A stretch of 64,000 bases of DNA from Paenibacillus pabuli NBRC 13638 (GCF_001514495.1 NZ_BCNM01000018.1:97759-161758); one strand, 5' to 3'. Shown: positions 51,229 to 60,471, numbered from the stretch's first letter. Made by a program: numbers and translations. Notes: generated by a model not told the origin, from the letters alone.

Positions 51229-52023
51229 TCAGATCTGCTCAGCACCACAACGCGGGCACCATTTCGAACCTTTGGGCAGCTCAGCTGCACAAATCTGACA
51301 ATTGACCATTTCACGTGGCACTTCTGTCTTTACGTCTACCGTATTCACAATGGGGTTATTTTCCTTCCAGTACCGAATGCGCTCATCCAGTTCCTGCTGA
51401 CGTTCACGCTCTCGCTGCATTTCTTCATCCCGGCGGCGCTCCCACTCTGCATCGAACGCTTCCTTTTCTTCCTGGGTAAACTCCGTGCTGTTATATTCGG
51501 ATTCAGTCTCCAGGTCCGCGATGGACGGGATTACCGTATGATACGGCTCCGCTTCCTCCAGCTCCTCTTCAACTGGCGCATCGTAAGCCGGCCGCTCCGG
51601 GCTTTGGGCTACAGCTGCTTCCTGTCTCGCCGCACTTGTAGCTCCCACCGACGCCGCTGCTGGCTTGAATTCTCCCAGCTTGCGTCCGCATTTTGGACAG
51701 AAGTTGGCATCCAGTGAAGCGACGTGCCCGCATTCGCATAACCGTTCATTTTTGAGTTCGGCAATTTTGTTGCGCAGACCATCGATCTCATCCTGCAGCT
51801 CGTCGCACAACCGTGACAGATCGACCATCTCTTTTTCTGCACGCGTCATGTCCTGTGCCCGATAACCCTCATAGAAGATGCGACCCATATCTGTAAAATG
51901 GACTTCCTGTTCCTGCTGCAAGCCCACAATCTGGTTATTCAATTTCCCAATTTCAACAGCGTGTTGGGCACGCTCTGTTGCTTTGTTCGCTCCGTTTTTG
52001 ATTCGTTGAAGCAATTTCATCAA
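51229..52023 (-). CDS. Coiled-coil protein with two zinc ribbons
   Basis: 264 residues. An N-terminal coiled coil (about 1-94, KLNNQIVGLQQEQEVHFTDM...CDELQDEIDGLRNKIAEL) is followed by a first zinc ribbon (C96, C98, C109, C112). Then come an Ala/Glu-rich linker, a second charged coiled coil (about 188-225) and a C-terminal zinc ribbon (C242, C245, C256, C259). No enzyme motif. It could be a scaffold or nucleic-acid/protein adaptor; function not assigned. It lies 60 bp upstream of the TrmB gene and may be co-transcribed. Confidence 0.82.
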   Translation of the reverse strand: MMKLLQRIKNGANKATERAQHAVEIGKLNNQIVGLQQEQEVHFTDMGRIFYEGYRAQDMTRAEKEMVDLSRLCDELQDEIDGLRNKIAELKNERLCECGHVASLDANFCPKCGRKLGEFKPAAASVGATSAARQEAAVAQSPERPAYDAPVEEELEEAEPYHTVIPSIADLETESEYNSTEFTQEEKEAFDAEWERRRDEEMQRERERQQELDERIRYWKENNPIVNTVDVKTEVPREMVNCQICAAELPKGSKWCPRCGAEQI

Positions 52024-52364
52024 ATCTCCTCCTCGGTCCCGTCAAAACCCATATCATTTGAATGTTTCATTGTTAAGCATCCTGCATAATCAGATGATGC
52101 TCCAGTATATAACTTATACGATATCATGCCAAAAAGTTGCGCAATCTCGCGTGAATGCCCGTTTTCTGCCGATGCTGGATGAATTCGGGGGCTTTCGTCA
52201 GGACCATACGTTCGGTTATAATGGAGCTTTGGCCCTGTTGATCCGCCTACTTGGGTAATTAACTCTATCATACCAATTTACAATGTGATTGTGAAAAGGG
52301 CAAATGGATTACTTTTGAATCGGGATAGTCCCTATCCCTGAATGCATACAGAGGTGGATGAAAC

Positions 52365-54929
52365 ATGTTAAGTCCGAACTCAACGTTCTACCCCCGTCCG
52401 CTTGGGGTTACCCCGGCAGCATCCTTGCCTAACTCCCCTTCCGCTCCATTGGAGACGAGCAGGCAACTTGTAAGCAGCGATGAACGCGATGCCCCTTATT
52501 TCCGCTCACTGGAGGAAGTTGGTATCCGGCTGAACGGACCCCAAATCTCCGCGGTTCGTCATGGCAAGGGACCCTTGCTGACACTCGCAGGAGCGGGCTG
52601 CGGCAAAACAACCGTACTCGCTGCACGAGCGGGCTATCTAATGGAGGTTAGTGGTGTTCATGCCGGCAGCATCCTACTGGTGACGTTCACCAACAAAGCT
52701 GCTGCCGAGATGAAGGACCGCATTGCCGCACTGCCTGGCATCCGTCCCGCGGCCGCCAGAGCGGTGCAGGCCCGAACCTTCCACTCCTTTGCACTGACGC
52801 TGCTGCGTCATTACGGCGTGCAGGAGGATATTTTTGGCGAGTCCCGGGCTCAGCACACTGTCATCAAAATGCTTCTTCGCCAATATGGCATGAGTGAGGC
52901 ATTCCAACCGGAGAGTCTGCTGGCCATGCTGTCTGCCTGGAAGATGCAAGGATCGGAAACCAACGATCTGCCCGAAAAATCCCAGGAAGAACGCGATGCC
53001 AAGCGTGTTCTTCTTGGTTATGAAGCCTGGAAGCGGGATCGGAGCAAAATGGATTTTGATGATATTTTGCTGCGCGCAGCTGCTCTGCTGCGTGACCCTG
53101 CGGTGCTTAAACCGCTTCAGCAGCGTTTTCAATACATCATGGTTGATGAGTTCCAGGATACCAACGGTCTGCAATATGAGATTGTACAAAAACTGGCTGC
53201 AGCCCATCGCAATCTCATGGTTGTGGGAGATGACGACCAGACAATCTATACGTTTAATGGAGCGCGCCAGGAATCCATACTCGAATTTGATAAAGTGTAC
53301 CCTGGTGCACGCATCGTGACGCTGGATATCAACTACCGCAGTGATGCGCGTATTCTGGGACTGGGCAGCGAACTGGTTGCCCGGAACAAACGCAGACGCG
53401 AAAAACGGCTGCGGGCAGCCGGACACCGCGGGGACGCCCCTCGGTTTGCTACTCCCTCCAATGCCGAGGAAGAAGCTGCCTGGGTCGTGAACCAGCTGTG
53501 TCAACAGGTGGAGGAAGGGCTGCATACCTATCGCGACATAGCGATTCTCCACCGGACAGCCAGCAGCAGCCGAGCTATATTTGAGCAACTTGTACTGAAA
53601 GATATTCCGTTTGTACAACATGGGGCTTCGCCGGTCTTCTATGACCAGTCCCTGATCAGACCGTTGATGGACCATATGCGTCTCTCACTGAACCCACGCG
53701 CCATGGAAGCTCTGCCGAGCGCACTTGGGCCACTCTATGTGTCCCGCGACGCCGGTCTGGAGTGGATTCAGCGCAGTGAACAGCAGCAGGCCAAGAAATA
53801 TCCACTCATCCATCTGGCCAAATGGGATAAGCTGAAACCTTTTCAACAGGAACAGGTCAAGGAACGCATCAAACTGATCAAATCGCTAACGAAACTGAAA
53901 CCGGTTATTGCCATTCAGGAAATGCGCCGACAGTTCTACGACAAGTATATGGAGAGCGGTGATCCAAGCATCTTTACCCATTACAAGGAGACTATGCTGG
54001 AGACATTGGATGAATTCGAAGCTGCCGCCAAAAAGTTCGAAACCGTTGAAGAATTCATCCAATTTGCGGATGAACTCTCCCGCAGGCACCGAGAGATGGA
54101 ATCGCTGCGCCGTGCACAGGACAGTGACGCGGTACAACTGATGACCATCCATCGTGCCAAAGGGCTTGAGTTCCCATGTGTGTATTGGATCGGAGCCAGC
54201 GAAGGAATCGTGCCTCATAGCACAGCTCTGCGGCAGGATATTCCCGAAGACCAGAAGGCTGCCCTAACGGTGCAGCAAACGGATGCAGAACTGGACATGG
54301 CTCTGGAAGAAGAACGCAGACTCGCTTATGTAGCCATTACGCGGGCCAAGCAGTATTTATATGTTACTTCTCCCGCCAGTCATCACGGGAAGCCCGCAGA
54401 TGTTTCCCGCTTTCTGCTTGAGGCCTTTGGCATGGAGGTTCCGGACAAACGCAAAAACCGCGAAGACAGCCGAACAAGCCATCACGCGTCATATAGCAAA
54501 GGCAATGATCAGCGCTCCCGCTCTGGCGGCCGTTCCGAAGGTCGGGACGTCGTACAGCGTCGTGCCATCAGCCACAGTGATCGTCGTGACTTCGAAGTGC
54601 ATAATGAACGTGACGATGATCGGCTCAGTGAACGGCGTGGCAGTGGTGAACTCCGCAATCATAAAGCATTCAGCACAACGGGTGTAAGTCAGGCATCCTC
54701 AGCCAGTTCGGTATCGCGTGCTTCAGGAGATGCTGAACGTACGGAGACCGTAGCGATCTGGAAGTGCAGCTCTTCTACCTGCAAAGCATGGCTGCGCCAG
54801 AAACCCGATGTGCCTTCAGCCAAAACATCCAAAAAGGCGACGTCTGGACCTCCAGCCTGTCCCCTGTGTTCAGGCACAATGGAGGCCAGTACCCGGAAGG
54901 TTCCCGTAACCGGGCGGTTCGGAAGATAA
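52365..54929 (+). CDS. UvrD/PcrA-superfamily DNA helicase (YjcD-like)
   Basis: 854 residues. Superfamily 1 motifs are present: Walker A AGAGCGKT (75-82), Ia LLVTFTNKAAAEM, II VDEFQDTN, III GDDDQTIYTFNGA, IV ITLDINYRS-type region, V MTIHRAKGLEFP and VI EERRLAYVAITRAKQ. The C-terminal 150 residues are Ser/Arg-rich and end in a Cys4 motif (WKCSSSTCKAW...CPLC). It should be a 3'-5' helicase in repair or recombination. Length and tail distinguish it from PcrA. AGAGGTGGATG precedes the ATG. Confidence 0.92.
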   Translation: MLSPNSTFYPRPLGVTPAASLPNSPSAPLETSRQLVSSDERDAPYFRSLEEVGIRLNGPQISAVRHGKGPLLTLAGAGCGKTTVLAARAGYLMEVSGVHAGSILLVTFTNKAAAEMKDRIAALPGIRPAAARAVQARTFHSFALTLLRHYGVQEDIFGESRAQHTVIKMLLRQYGMSEAFQPESLLAMLSAWKMQGSETNDLPEKSQEERDAKRVLLGYEAWKRDRSKMDFDDILLRAAALLRDPAVLKPLQQRFQYIMVDEFQDTNGLQYEIVQKLAAAHRNLMVVGDDDQTIYTFNGARQESILEFDKVYPGARIVTLDINYRSDARILGLGSELVARNKRRREKRLRAAGHRGDAPRFATPSNAEEEAAWVVNQLCQQVEEGLHTYRDIAILHRTASSSRAIFEQLVLKDIPFVQHGASPVFYDQSLIRPLMDHMRLSLNPRAMEALPSALGPLYVSRDAGLEWIQRSEQQQAKKYPLIHLAKWDKLKPFQQEQVKERIKLIKSLTKLKPVIAIQEMRRQFYDKYMESGDPSIFTHYKETMLETLDEFEAAAKKFETVEEFIQFADELSRRHREMESLRRAQDSDAVQLMTIHRAKGLEFPCVYWIGASEGIVPHSTALRQDIPEDQKAALTVQQTDAELDMALEEERRLAYVAITRAKQYLYVTSPASHHGKPADVSRFLLEAFGMEVPDKRKNREDSRTSHHASYSKGNDQRSRSGGRSEGRDVVQRRAISHSDRRDFEVHNERDDDRLSERRGSGELRNHKAFSTTGVSQASSASSVSRASGDAERTETVAIWKCSSSTCKAWLRQKPDVPSAKTSKKATSGPPACPLCSGTMEASTRKVPVTGRFGR

Positions 54930-55160
54930 CAAGCGCGTATAACTAAGGCATTTTATTACTGAACATTATATGACGAACAGAGGAAGGACTATCCCGTAAG
55001 TCATGAGTACGCAGGTTGTACCTTTTGTTTTTTGTCTAACGAAACTAGCACACGCTAACTGCTTCGGTTTGCTTAGAGCTTAGGTGTAACGAATCACAGA
55101 GACCTTATTTCGTCGATTTTGGTTGTTTATAGGTTCTAACCCCTTTAAAAGAGGTGAGTT

Positions 55161-55478
55161 ATGGAATTGGAAACTGTAATTAAAGAGCGGATACAAGAAA
55201 GATTCGACATATTACAAGAACTGTATACTATATGGTTTACTGAAAATCCTGCTTACATCGTCGCCAAAAAAAGATTCTATCCGGATGCACACATAGAGAG
55301 ACAGAGAACGATCACTTATTTATTGGATAAAGGATTCATTGTTGCAGATCCTGTAGAAAATGAACCAGAAATGATTGCAGTGAGTATCACAGTTACTGGA
55401 ATTGATTTTTTTGAACAAGGTCGTTTGAGGAGCATAGGCAATGGGTGGTCGGTTGTAACCGAGTACCTTGATGAGTAA
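55161..55478 (+). CDS. Small hypothetical protein, possibly winged-helix
   Basis: 105 residues: helical start (ETVIKERIQERFDILQELYT), then RQRTITYLLDKGFIVADPVE and MIAVSITVTGIDFFEQGRL, which together look like a winged-helix fold similar to YjcQ-type phage and genomic-island proteins. The assignment is weak. GAGGTGAG precedes the ATG, and a good terminator follows. Confidence 0.7.
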   Translation: MELETVIKERIQERFDILQELYTIWFTENPAYIVAKKRFYPDAHIERQRTITYLLDKGFIVADPVENEPEMIAVSITVTGIDFFEQGRLRSIGNGWSVVTEYLDE

Positions 55479-55510
55479 AACGAAGGATGAACGATTGTCA
55501 TTCGTTTCAG

Positions 55511-55551
55511 GACGCTTCCTGCTGTTTATTAACAGTAGAAGCGTCTTTTTT
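55511..55551 (+). terminator. Terminator
   Basis: GACGCTTC..CTGTT / AACAG..GAAGCGTC stem with an ATT-type loop, followed by TTTTTT, 30 bp after the stop at 55478. Confidence 0.92.
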
Positions 55552-55575
55552 CCATTTTAGAATGGAGGTTGGATT

Positions 55576-55944
55576 ATGCAGGACGGCAAAAAGCATTACT
55601 ATGTATCGGTAACCCATAATCTCATTGAACAGACCAGGAACGAATCAACACCGTTTGAAGTCATCGTGGACGATGAGCAGTTAAATCGTCTGAAAGACCT
55701 GATGAACGTGCTGGAGGATGAAGATGCCTATACGCTGCAACGCGCCCCGGTACCTTACAAATCGGCGGATCATGATGAGGCCACGGAACAATTTTCGGAT
55801 GGCATGACGCTGCTGTACACTTTTCTGTACGACCACGGCACACCGGATACCCGGCAGGCGATTGAGAGCATGAATGTGCTCCCCCGGCTGCAAGATACGG
55901 ATTACGAGGACCCGGGGTATGAGAACTCACCGCTGAATAAATGA
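55576..55944 (+). CDS. Small hypothetical protein
   Basis: 122 residues, acidic and soluble (HYYVSVTHNLIEQTRNE, FEVIVDDEQLNRLKDLMNVL, FLYDHGTPDTRQAIESMNVL). No known family. GGAGG lies about 7 nt before the ATG, and a terminator follows, so it is probably a genuine single-gene unit. Confidence 0.72.
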   Translation: MQDGKKHYYVSVTHNLIEQTRNESTPFEVIVDDEQLNRLKDLMNVLEDEDAYTLQRAPVPYKSADHDEATEQFSDGMTLLYTFLYDHGTPDTRQAIESMNVLPRLQDTDYEDPGYENSPLNK

Positions 55945-55957
55945 ACTCTTTTCACAA

Positions 55958-56021
55958 AGACTTCCTCTCCCATGAATTCAGGCCAATGGTCTGCTTCAGG
56001 AGTAATGGGAGTCTTTTTTTA
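55958..56021 (+). terminator. Terminator with bulged stem
   Basis: AAGA..CTCCCAT pairs with ATGGGAG..TCTT across a long loop, followed by seven U. Confidence 0.65.
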
Positions 56022-56146
56022 TAAATTTAACTCCAATAGTATCATTATTTATACTATAAACCAAAAATGATACTACTGTTTATTTTCGATATTATACTAT
56101 ATATTTTATATATAAACTTATTTCTGCAAGGAGGATAACTATAGCG

Positions 56147-57187
56147 ATGGAAAATCCAATCATGATGAAAGCGTTCGGATATTACGAGCCTGGGTTAGAG
56201 ACTGACATACCGCCATTTCAGGAAGTGGAAGTGGAGAAACCAAAACCTGCAGGACAGGATTTACTCGTTGAGGTGAAGGCGGTCTCCGTCAACCCGACGG
56301 ACTGGAGGTCGCATATTTCCAAACATCCGGACGATTTATCCCTGACGGTGCCTGGTCGTGATGTAGCAGGCGTGGTAGTGGACATCGGCTCCGAATGCAA
56401 TTTGTTCAACGTGGGTGACGAAGTATATTATGCGGGCAGCAATATTCGCCCAGGCGGACATAGTGAGTTTCATTTAGTGGATGAACGAATTGTCGGCAGA
56501 AAGCCGAAAAATCTGGACTTCGCCCAGGCGGCTGCCTTACCTCTGACAAGCCTTACGGCAGGAGAAGCTTTTTTCGAGCGCTTGGGCATTTCCAGAAATG
56601 AATCGGATAACGAAGGCAGCAGTATGCTTATTATCGGTGCCGCGGGAGGTGTCGGATCGATCGCTACTCAATTAGCCAAGCTGGTTGGCCTTAAAGTCAT
56701 AGCCACTGCCTCGCGTCCCGAATCGGTCTCTTGGGCAAAATCAAACGGAGCAGACCATGTGATCAACCATCATCAACCATTTGGACCACAACTTAAAGAT
56801 CTCGGACTCGCTGGGGTACAATATATTTTCGTGCTAAATCATATCGATGAGCATATGGAAGAGATGGCAGAGGTTATTTTGCCGCAAGGGAAAATTTGTT
56901 CCATTCTGCCATTCGAAAAACCAGCCGAACTTCAAAAGTTATTCTCAAAAAGCATAACGCTTGTTTGGGAAATGATGTTCACCCGTCCGATGTTCCAGAC
57001 AGATGATATGATTAAGCAACATCTTCTGCTTAATGAAATCGCAGATCTGGTGGAGGCTGGCAAGATTCATACCACGATGGCAGAGCGAATGGAACCGATT
57101 AATGCGGCTAACCTGCTGGAAGCCTACCGGAAGAGCAAATCGGGTACGGCGATCGGAAAAATCGTGTTGGAAGGGTTTGAAAAGTAA
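56147..57187 (+). CDS. Zinc-type alcohol dehydrogenase-like (MDR) quinone oxidoreductase
   Basis: 346 residues. GroES-like N-terminal domain (LLVEVKAVSVNPTDWRS, VPGRDVAGVVVDIG, GGHSEFHLVDE) and a Rossmann domain with IIGAAGGVGSIATQLAKLVG. This is the ZADH/YogA group of medium-chain reductases; catalytic zinc ligands are absent, as usual for quinone oxidoreductase-like members. It uses NADPH on quinones or enones. AAGGAGG lies about 13 nt before the ATG. It follows an AT-rich promoter region with no clear operator. Confidence 0.9.
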   Translation: MENPIMMKAFGYYEPGLETDIPPFQEVEVEKPKPAGQDLLVEVKAVSVNPTDWRSHISKHPDDLSLTVPGRDVAGVVVDIGSECNLFNVGDEVYYAGSNIRPGGHSEFHLVDERIVGRKPKNLDFAQAAALPLTSLTAGEAFFERLGISRNESDNEGSSMLIIGAAGGVGSIATQLAKLVGLKVIATASRPESVSWAKSNGADHVINHHQPFGPQLKDLGLAGVQYIFVLNHIDEHMEEMAEVILPQGKICSILPFEKPAELQKLFSKSITLVWEMMFTRPMFQTDDMIKQHLLLNEIADLVEAGKIHTTMAERMEPINAANLLEAYRKSKSGTAIGKIVLEGFEK

Positions 57188-57233
57188 AAGTAAACGGAAA
57201 CTCGTTATGTCTGATCACGATCAATGAATCAAA

Positions 57234-57537
57234 GGGGCTGTCCCCTGCGTAGCGAGGAAGGGTACATCCTTTCGGTTCGGCGCATGACGGAGCCTGAAAG
57301 TGTATTTGGACAAGTTAAAAACAACCGGGGATTCCGGAGATTCCTGCTTCGCGGCTTGCAAAAAGTAAGCCTGGAGGTCGATCGGCTTTGCCTTGCCTAC
57401 AATCTGCTTAAAAAAGCCGCAATGACAGAAAAATGCAAAAGGACCGAAGCAGGATGAACCTCTGCTTCGGCTTTTTTGCACGTATCCATGGTGACTATTA
57501 TTCACCGATAGTTTTTAAGGACTTTTGAGACAGCCTC
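57234..57537 (+). mobile_element. Internally deleted IS1182-like element remnant
   Basis: The left end GGGGCTGTCCC (57234) and the right end GAGACAGCCTC (to 57537) are related terminal inverted repeats. Between them lie only the last ~60 codons of a transposase and a terminator-like hairpin (57444-57470, CCGAAGCAG/CTGCTTCGG then U-run). At about 304 bp it cannot move by itself but might be mobilised in trans if both ends work. Confidence 0.72.
57284..57457 (+). pseudogene. 3' fragment of an IS1182-type transposase gene
   Basis: Reads MTEPESVFGQVKNNRGFRRF then LLRGLQKVSLEV..LAYNLLKKA, the conserved C-terminus of IS1182-family DDE transposases. The catalytic domain is missing; the left IS terminus lies only 50 bp upstream. 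It is a decayed fragment without function. Confidence 0.8.
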
Positions 57538-57554
57538 TTTTTTAATTCGCTGAA

Positions 57555-58276
57555 TTATTTAATTGCTTGTGTCCATTCTACGAATTTATTAGGTTCTTGC
57601 CACGATCCAGAATAGGGCCCAGAAATGTCACCAGAGAAATTACCTTTTCCTGTTGCATTCCATGTTCCGCGATTTACGAATGGCGTTATCCAAAAAACAT
57701 AAGAAACAATACCGCTACCAACTTTCGGTCCTGAATATTTTGTATTTATGCTTTGGCTAATTTCACTAGCCAACCCAGCTTCGATTGAGGTTTTTAAACT
57801 AGATGGAATCGTTACACTAGCAGAGACATTAGCACTCAACTTGTATGTGGTATTTATAGTTCTTTCTTGAGACTGGCCAACGCTTGTTATCTGTTGAGCA
57901 GCTAAAGGAGTATCTCTTTGAGTTACTTGTTTAGTAATATCCCAAATAATGTGAGTATCATACCATGCACTTGGAGTGACAGTGTTTTGTGAAAAAGGAG
58001 AGATTTGATTGGTACCTTCAATAACATTTGAAATGATGATATCCCCTGTTCCATTAGCTTGCTGAGAAATAGCTTTCAATTCCTCATCGGTTATTTTCCC
58101 TACTACATTGGGTGAGATGGAAAAGTTCTTTCCGTCAATAACCTTTTCAATATTACTAGAAACTGGAGCAACCGTATCCTCAATAGATTGGGCCATTGCT
58201 ATGGACGATAAAGAACTACCCAAACATAAAGAAGCTGCAACAACTGGTATAAAAATTTTTTCCTAATAGACAACAT
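57555..58276 (-). pseudogene. Secreted protein gene with frameshift in the signal peptide
   Basis: The main frame encodes about 222 residues from 58223 leftwards with no ATG, starting inside a signal sequence (CLGSSLSSIAMAQS). An ATG at 58276 with AGAGGG 5 nt upstream starts MLSIRKK in another frame. One extra A in the A6 tract (58256-58261) would join it to IFIPVVAASLCLGSSLSSIA, a complete signal peptide. The mature part is Ser/Thr-rich and beta-like (ERTINTTYKLSANVSASVTI) with SGTW-type motifs, perhaps a toxin- or adhesin-like secreted protein; no family assigned. It sits next to the IS remnant and is AT-richer than its neighbours. Confidence 0.7.
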
Positions 58277-58365
58277 ATATTCCCTCTTTTCGTTTATAAT
58301 TTGGTACATAATCCATAATAAAGGAAAAAGATTTGTAAAATAATTCAAATAAAGGAGGATTTTAA

Positions 58366-58599
58366 ATGAGTTTCCGAACTGCAGGCATATTACTTTTATC
58401 TTTAGGAGGATTTTTATATACTCTTGAACGTATGGTTGCCTATTTCTCTACCTACATTACAAGTATTGGCAAAGAAGGTATCTCTGTTGATTTAACAGTG
58501 TTATACCCTGGATTTTTCAGCAATCTCTTTATTCCATTTTTTGTATTCTTAGGATTGATCTTTTGCGTTATTGGTTTTTCGAGTAAAAAAAATGACTAA
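58366..58599 (+). CDS. Small two-helix membrane protein
   Basis: 77 residues: helix 1 GILLLSLGGFLYTLERMVAY, a short outer loop and helix 2 LFIPFFVFLGLIFCVIGFSS, with a basic C-terminus. AAAGGAGG lies 8 nt before the ATG. AT-rich like the neighbouring secreted protein gene. No family recognised. Confidence 0.75.
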   Translation: MSFRTAGILLLSLGGFLYTLERMVAYFSTYITSIGKEGISVDLTVLYPGFFSNLFIPFFVFLGLIFCVIGFSSKKND

Positions 58600-58672
58600 A
58601 CGCGCTATGTAATTCCAGTCCAGTTGCAGAGAAATGAATATTGTAAATTAGTCCAAGCTACTATTTAAAAAA

Positions 58673-58704
58673 GTGTTCTGGTAGATCCATTTCTACCAGA
58701 ACAC
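58673..58704 (-). terminator. Terminator of the Gfo/Idh/MocA gene
   Basis: A perfect 13-bp stem GTGTTCTGGTAGA/TCTACCAGAACAC with a 6-nt loop. The minus strand continues with TTTTTTAAA; on the plus strand it may also stop the small membrane protein transcript. Confidence 0.9.
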
Positions 58705-58752
58705 TTTAACGTGTAACAACACTATTTCACGAAAGACACGGATCTAAATTTT

Positions 58753-59823
58753 TCAGTCCAGTCGAATCTCCTGACCTTTTGCGGCTGACTCGTACACCCC
58801 ACACAGCATCCTTGTTGAAGCCACGCCGTCCGCGATTGGACTGATCGGCTTGGTACCATTCAGACAACAATCCACAAAGTGATCAATCTGATTCTGGAAG
58901 GCGCCGTGAATGTCGAGACCTTTATCGTCTGTCTGGGGTTCAATGTTCAGGATCGTATTGTGTTTTTCGGTGACGATTAGCGTCTTGGGCTCCAGCTCGA
59001 CCCCACCGCGCTCGCCGTACAATCTGACTGAAGATTCCTCCCCACGTGCATGCAGGGTAAAGCTCACATCTACCGCCAAAGAGGCTCCATTCTCAAAGCG
59101 AATCAGCGCGTTCGCCATATCCTCGACATTATTGACGGCGGAACTGTAGTCTGCGGCCTTATAAAAAGAAAGATGTTTGATATGGGCGCGATTGCCCAGC
59201 TTCCGATACGTATTCCCACTGACCGAAACAGGCTTCGGTCTGCCCATCAGATACCAGCATTGGTCGATAATATGTACGCCCAGATCAATGAGCGGGCCAC
59301 CGCCGGAACGGTTTTTGTCCGCGAACCAGCCTCCGGGATTCCCCAGACGCCGCAAAATAGAAGCCTTGGCATAATATATTTCGCCAAACTCACCCGCATC
59401 AATGAAACTGCGCAGCATCTGCATATTGTTGTCATACCGACGGACAAAACCAACGATGAGTGTACATCCGCTTTTTTTCACAGCCTCTTCAATTCGCATC
59501 GCATCCTGTACGTTGGTTGCCACTGGTTTCTCCAGCAGCACATGTTTACCTGCCTCCAGCGCAGCGATGGCAAATTCGGCATGCGTATTGTTCCACGTAC
59601 AGATGCTAACGGCATCGACATGCGGGTCATTCAGCATCTCCCGATAATCTGTGTATACCGATTGTGCATTATATTTCTCTGCAGCTGCGGTCGCTCGCTG
59701 TTCGTTTAGATCACAGATGGCGTAGATGATGGCATGCTCGTTCTTGGCATAACACCTCATATGAAGGTCTGAGATGGACCCTGTGCCGATCATGCCGATC
59801 TGCAGCATTTTGCTTGTGCTCAT
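58753..59823 (-). CDS. Gfo/Idh/MocA-family NAD(P)-dependent oxidoreductase
   Basis: About 356 residues. Rossmann motif IGMIGTGSISDLHMRCYAKN, the ICTWNNTHAEFAIAALEAG segment and the conserved EKPVATN (substrate-binding Lys-Pro) are diagnostic. A catalytic-type region is GGGPLIDLGVHIIDQ. Such enzymes oxidise or reduce sugars, inositols or related polyols. The ATG at 59823 is preferred over 59829 because GGGAGG needs the 6-nt spacing. It lies 38 bp after a GNAT gene, probably the same operon. Confidence 0.93.
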   Translation of the reverse strand: MSTSKMLQIGMIGTGSISDLHMRCYAKNEHAIIYAICDLNEQRATAAAEKYNAQSVYTDYREMLNDPHVDAVSICTWNNTHAEFAIAALEAGKHVLLEKPVATNVQDAMRIEEAVKKSGCTLIVGFVRRYDNNMQMLRSFIDAGEFGEIYYAKASILRRLGNPGGWFADKNRSGGGPLIDLGVHIIDQCWYLMGRPKPVSVSGNTYRKLGNRAHIKHLSFYKAADYSSAVNNVEDMANALIRFENGASLAVDVSFTLHARGEESSVRLYGERGGVELEPKTLIVTEKHNTILNIEPQTDDKGLDIHGAFQNQIDHFVDCCLNGTKPISPIADGVASTRMLCGVYESAAKGQEIRLD

Positions 59824-59861
59824 CTTCATCCTCCCTTCCTTTTCCAGAACATGAATATCGT

Positions 59862-60338
59862 CTAGTCTGCCCGGAGCATGCCTTTGTATATCCCTGGTGT
59901 TGAATTTTCGATCTTAACGGCGCCGAGTGTCTTAGCATAGAAATCCACGGGTCCCGCCGACCCAATGATCGCGTAAGCGTAACCATCAGCCTTCATGGCG
60001 TGCATACAGGCCAGCAGCAAAGCCGTACCTACCCCTTTCCCCCTTGCCTCCGGACCAACACCTGTTGGACCAAAGAAATTACGACACGTCGCCTCATAAC
60101 AGGCAAATCCGATCATTTTGCCATGCTCAAGCGCAATATAACAAGACACCGGCTGACGCGCAAAAGCCACATCACACTCATCCACCCACGGCTGGCTAAA
60201 ATGAGATTTCACCCAATTCAGCACAAGCTGCTTCTCTGGTGCGATGGCTCTTCGGATGACAATGGAGGAATCCTCCAACTTTTTCAGTCCACTCTCTTGT
60301 TCCGGTAAATTATAAAGTGCAACCAACATATCACTCAT
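59862..60338 (-). CDS. GNAT-family N-acetyltransferase
   Basis: About 158 residues. Acetyl-CoA-binding motif A is VGPEARGKGVGTALLLACMH, followed by YAIIGSAGPVDFYAKTLGA. Substrate unknown; pairing with a sugar-type dehydrogenase suggests an amino-sugar or related small molecule (weak inference). The ATG at 60338 has AAGGAGG 10 nt upstream; ATGs further upstream lack one. Confidence 0.87.
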   Translation of the reverse strand: MSDMLVALYNLPEQESGLKKLEDSSIVIRRAIAPEKQLVLNWVKSHFSQPWVDECDVAFARQPVSCYIALEHGKMIGFACYEATCRNFFGPTGVGPEARGKGVGTALLLACMHAMKADGYAYAIIGSAGPVDFYAKTLGAVKIENSTPGIYKGMLRAD

Positions 60339-60420
60339 CTGACACGTTCCTCCTTGTATTGAATGTTGTGTCAACCACATCAAATTTTCATTCCAAAATC
60401 AAAGCCATCCGGAAAATGAA

Positions 60421-60471
60421 TTACAGGTTTTACCACTCACCTGGAATTTAACCGTATCCTGGTGCCTGTAA
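60421..60471. repeat. Nested inverted repeat in divergent intergenic region
   Basis: TTACAGG/CCTGTAA outer arms and CACCTGGA/TCCTGGTG inner arms form a bulged hairpin in the 296-bp gap between the GNAT gene and the stalk-domain gene. It has no U-run and so is not a classical terminator; it may be an operator pair or RNA structure. Confidence 0.45.

Noticed and set aside
52674..53675. 333-codon minus-strand frame inside the helicase gene
   Set aside because: The helicase motifs on the plus strand are complete; the opposite frame has no recognisable domain or start site.
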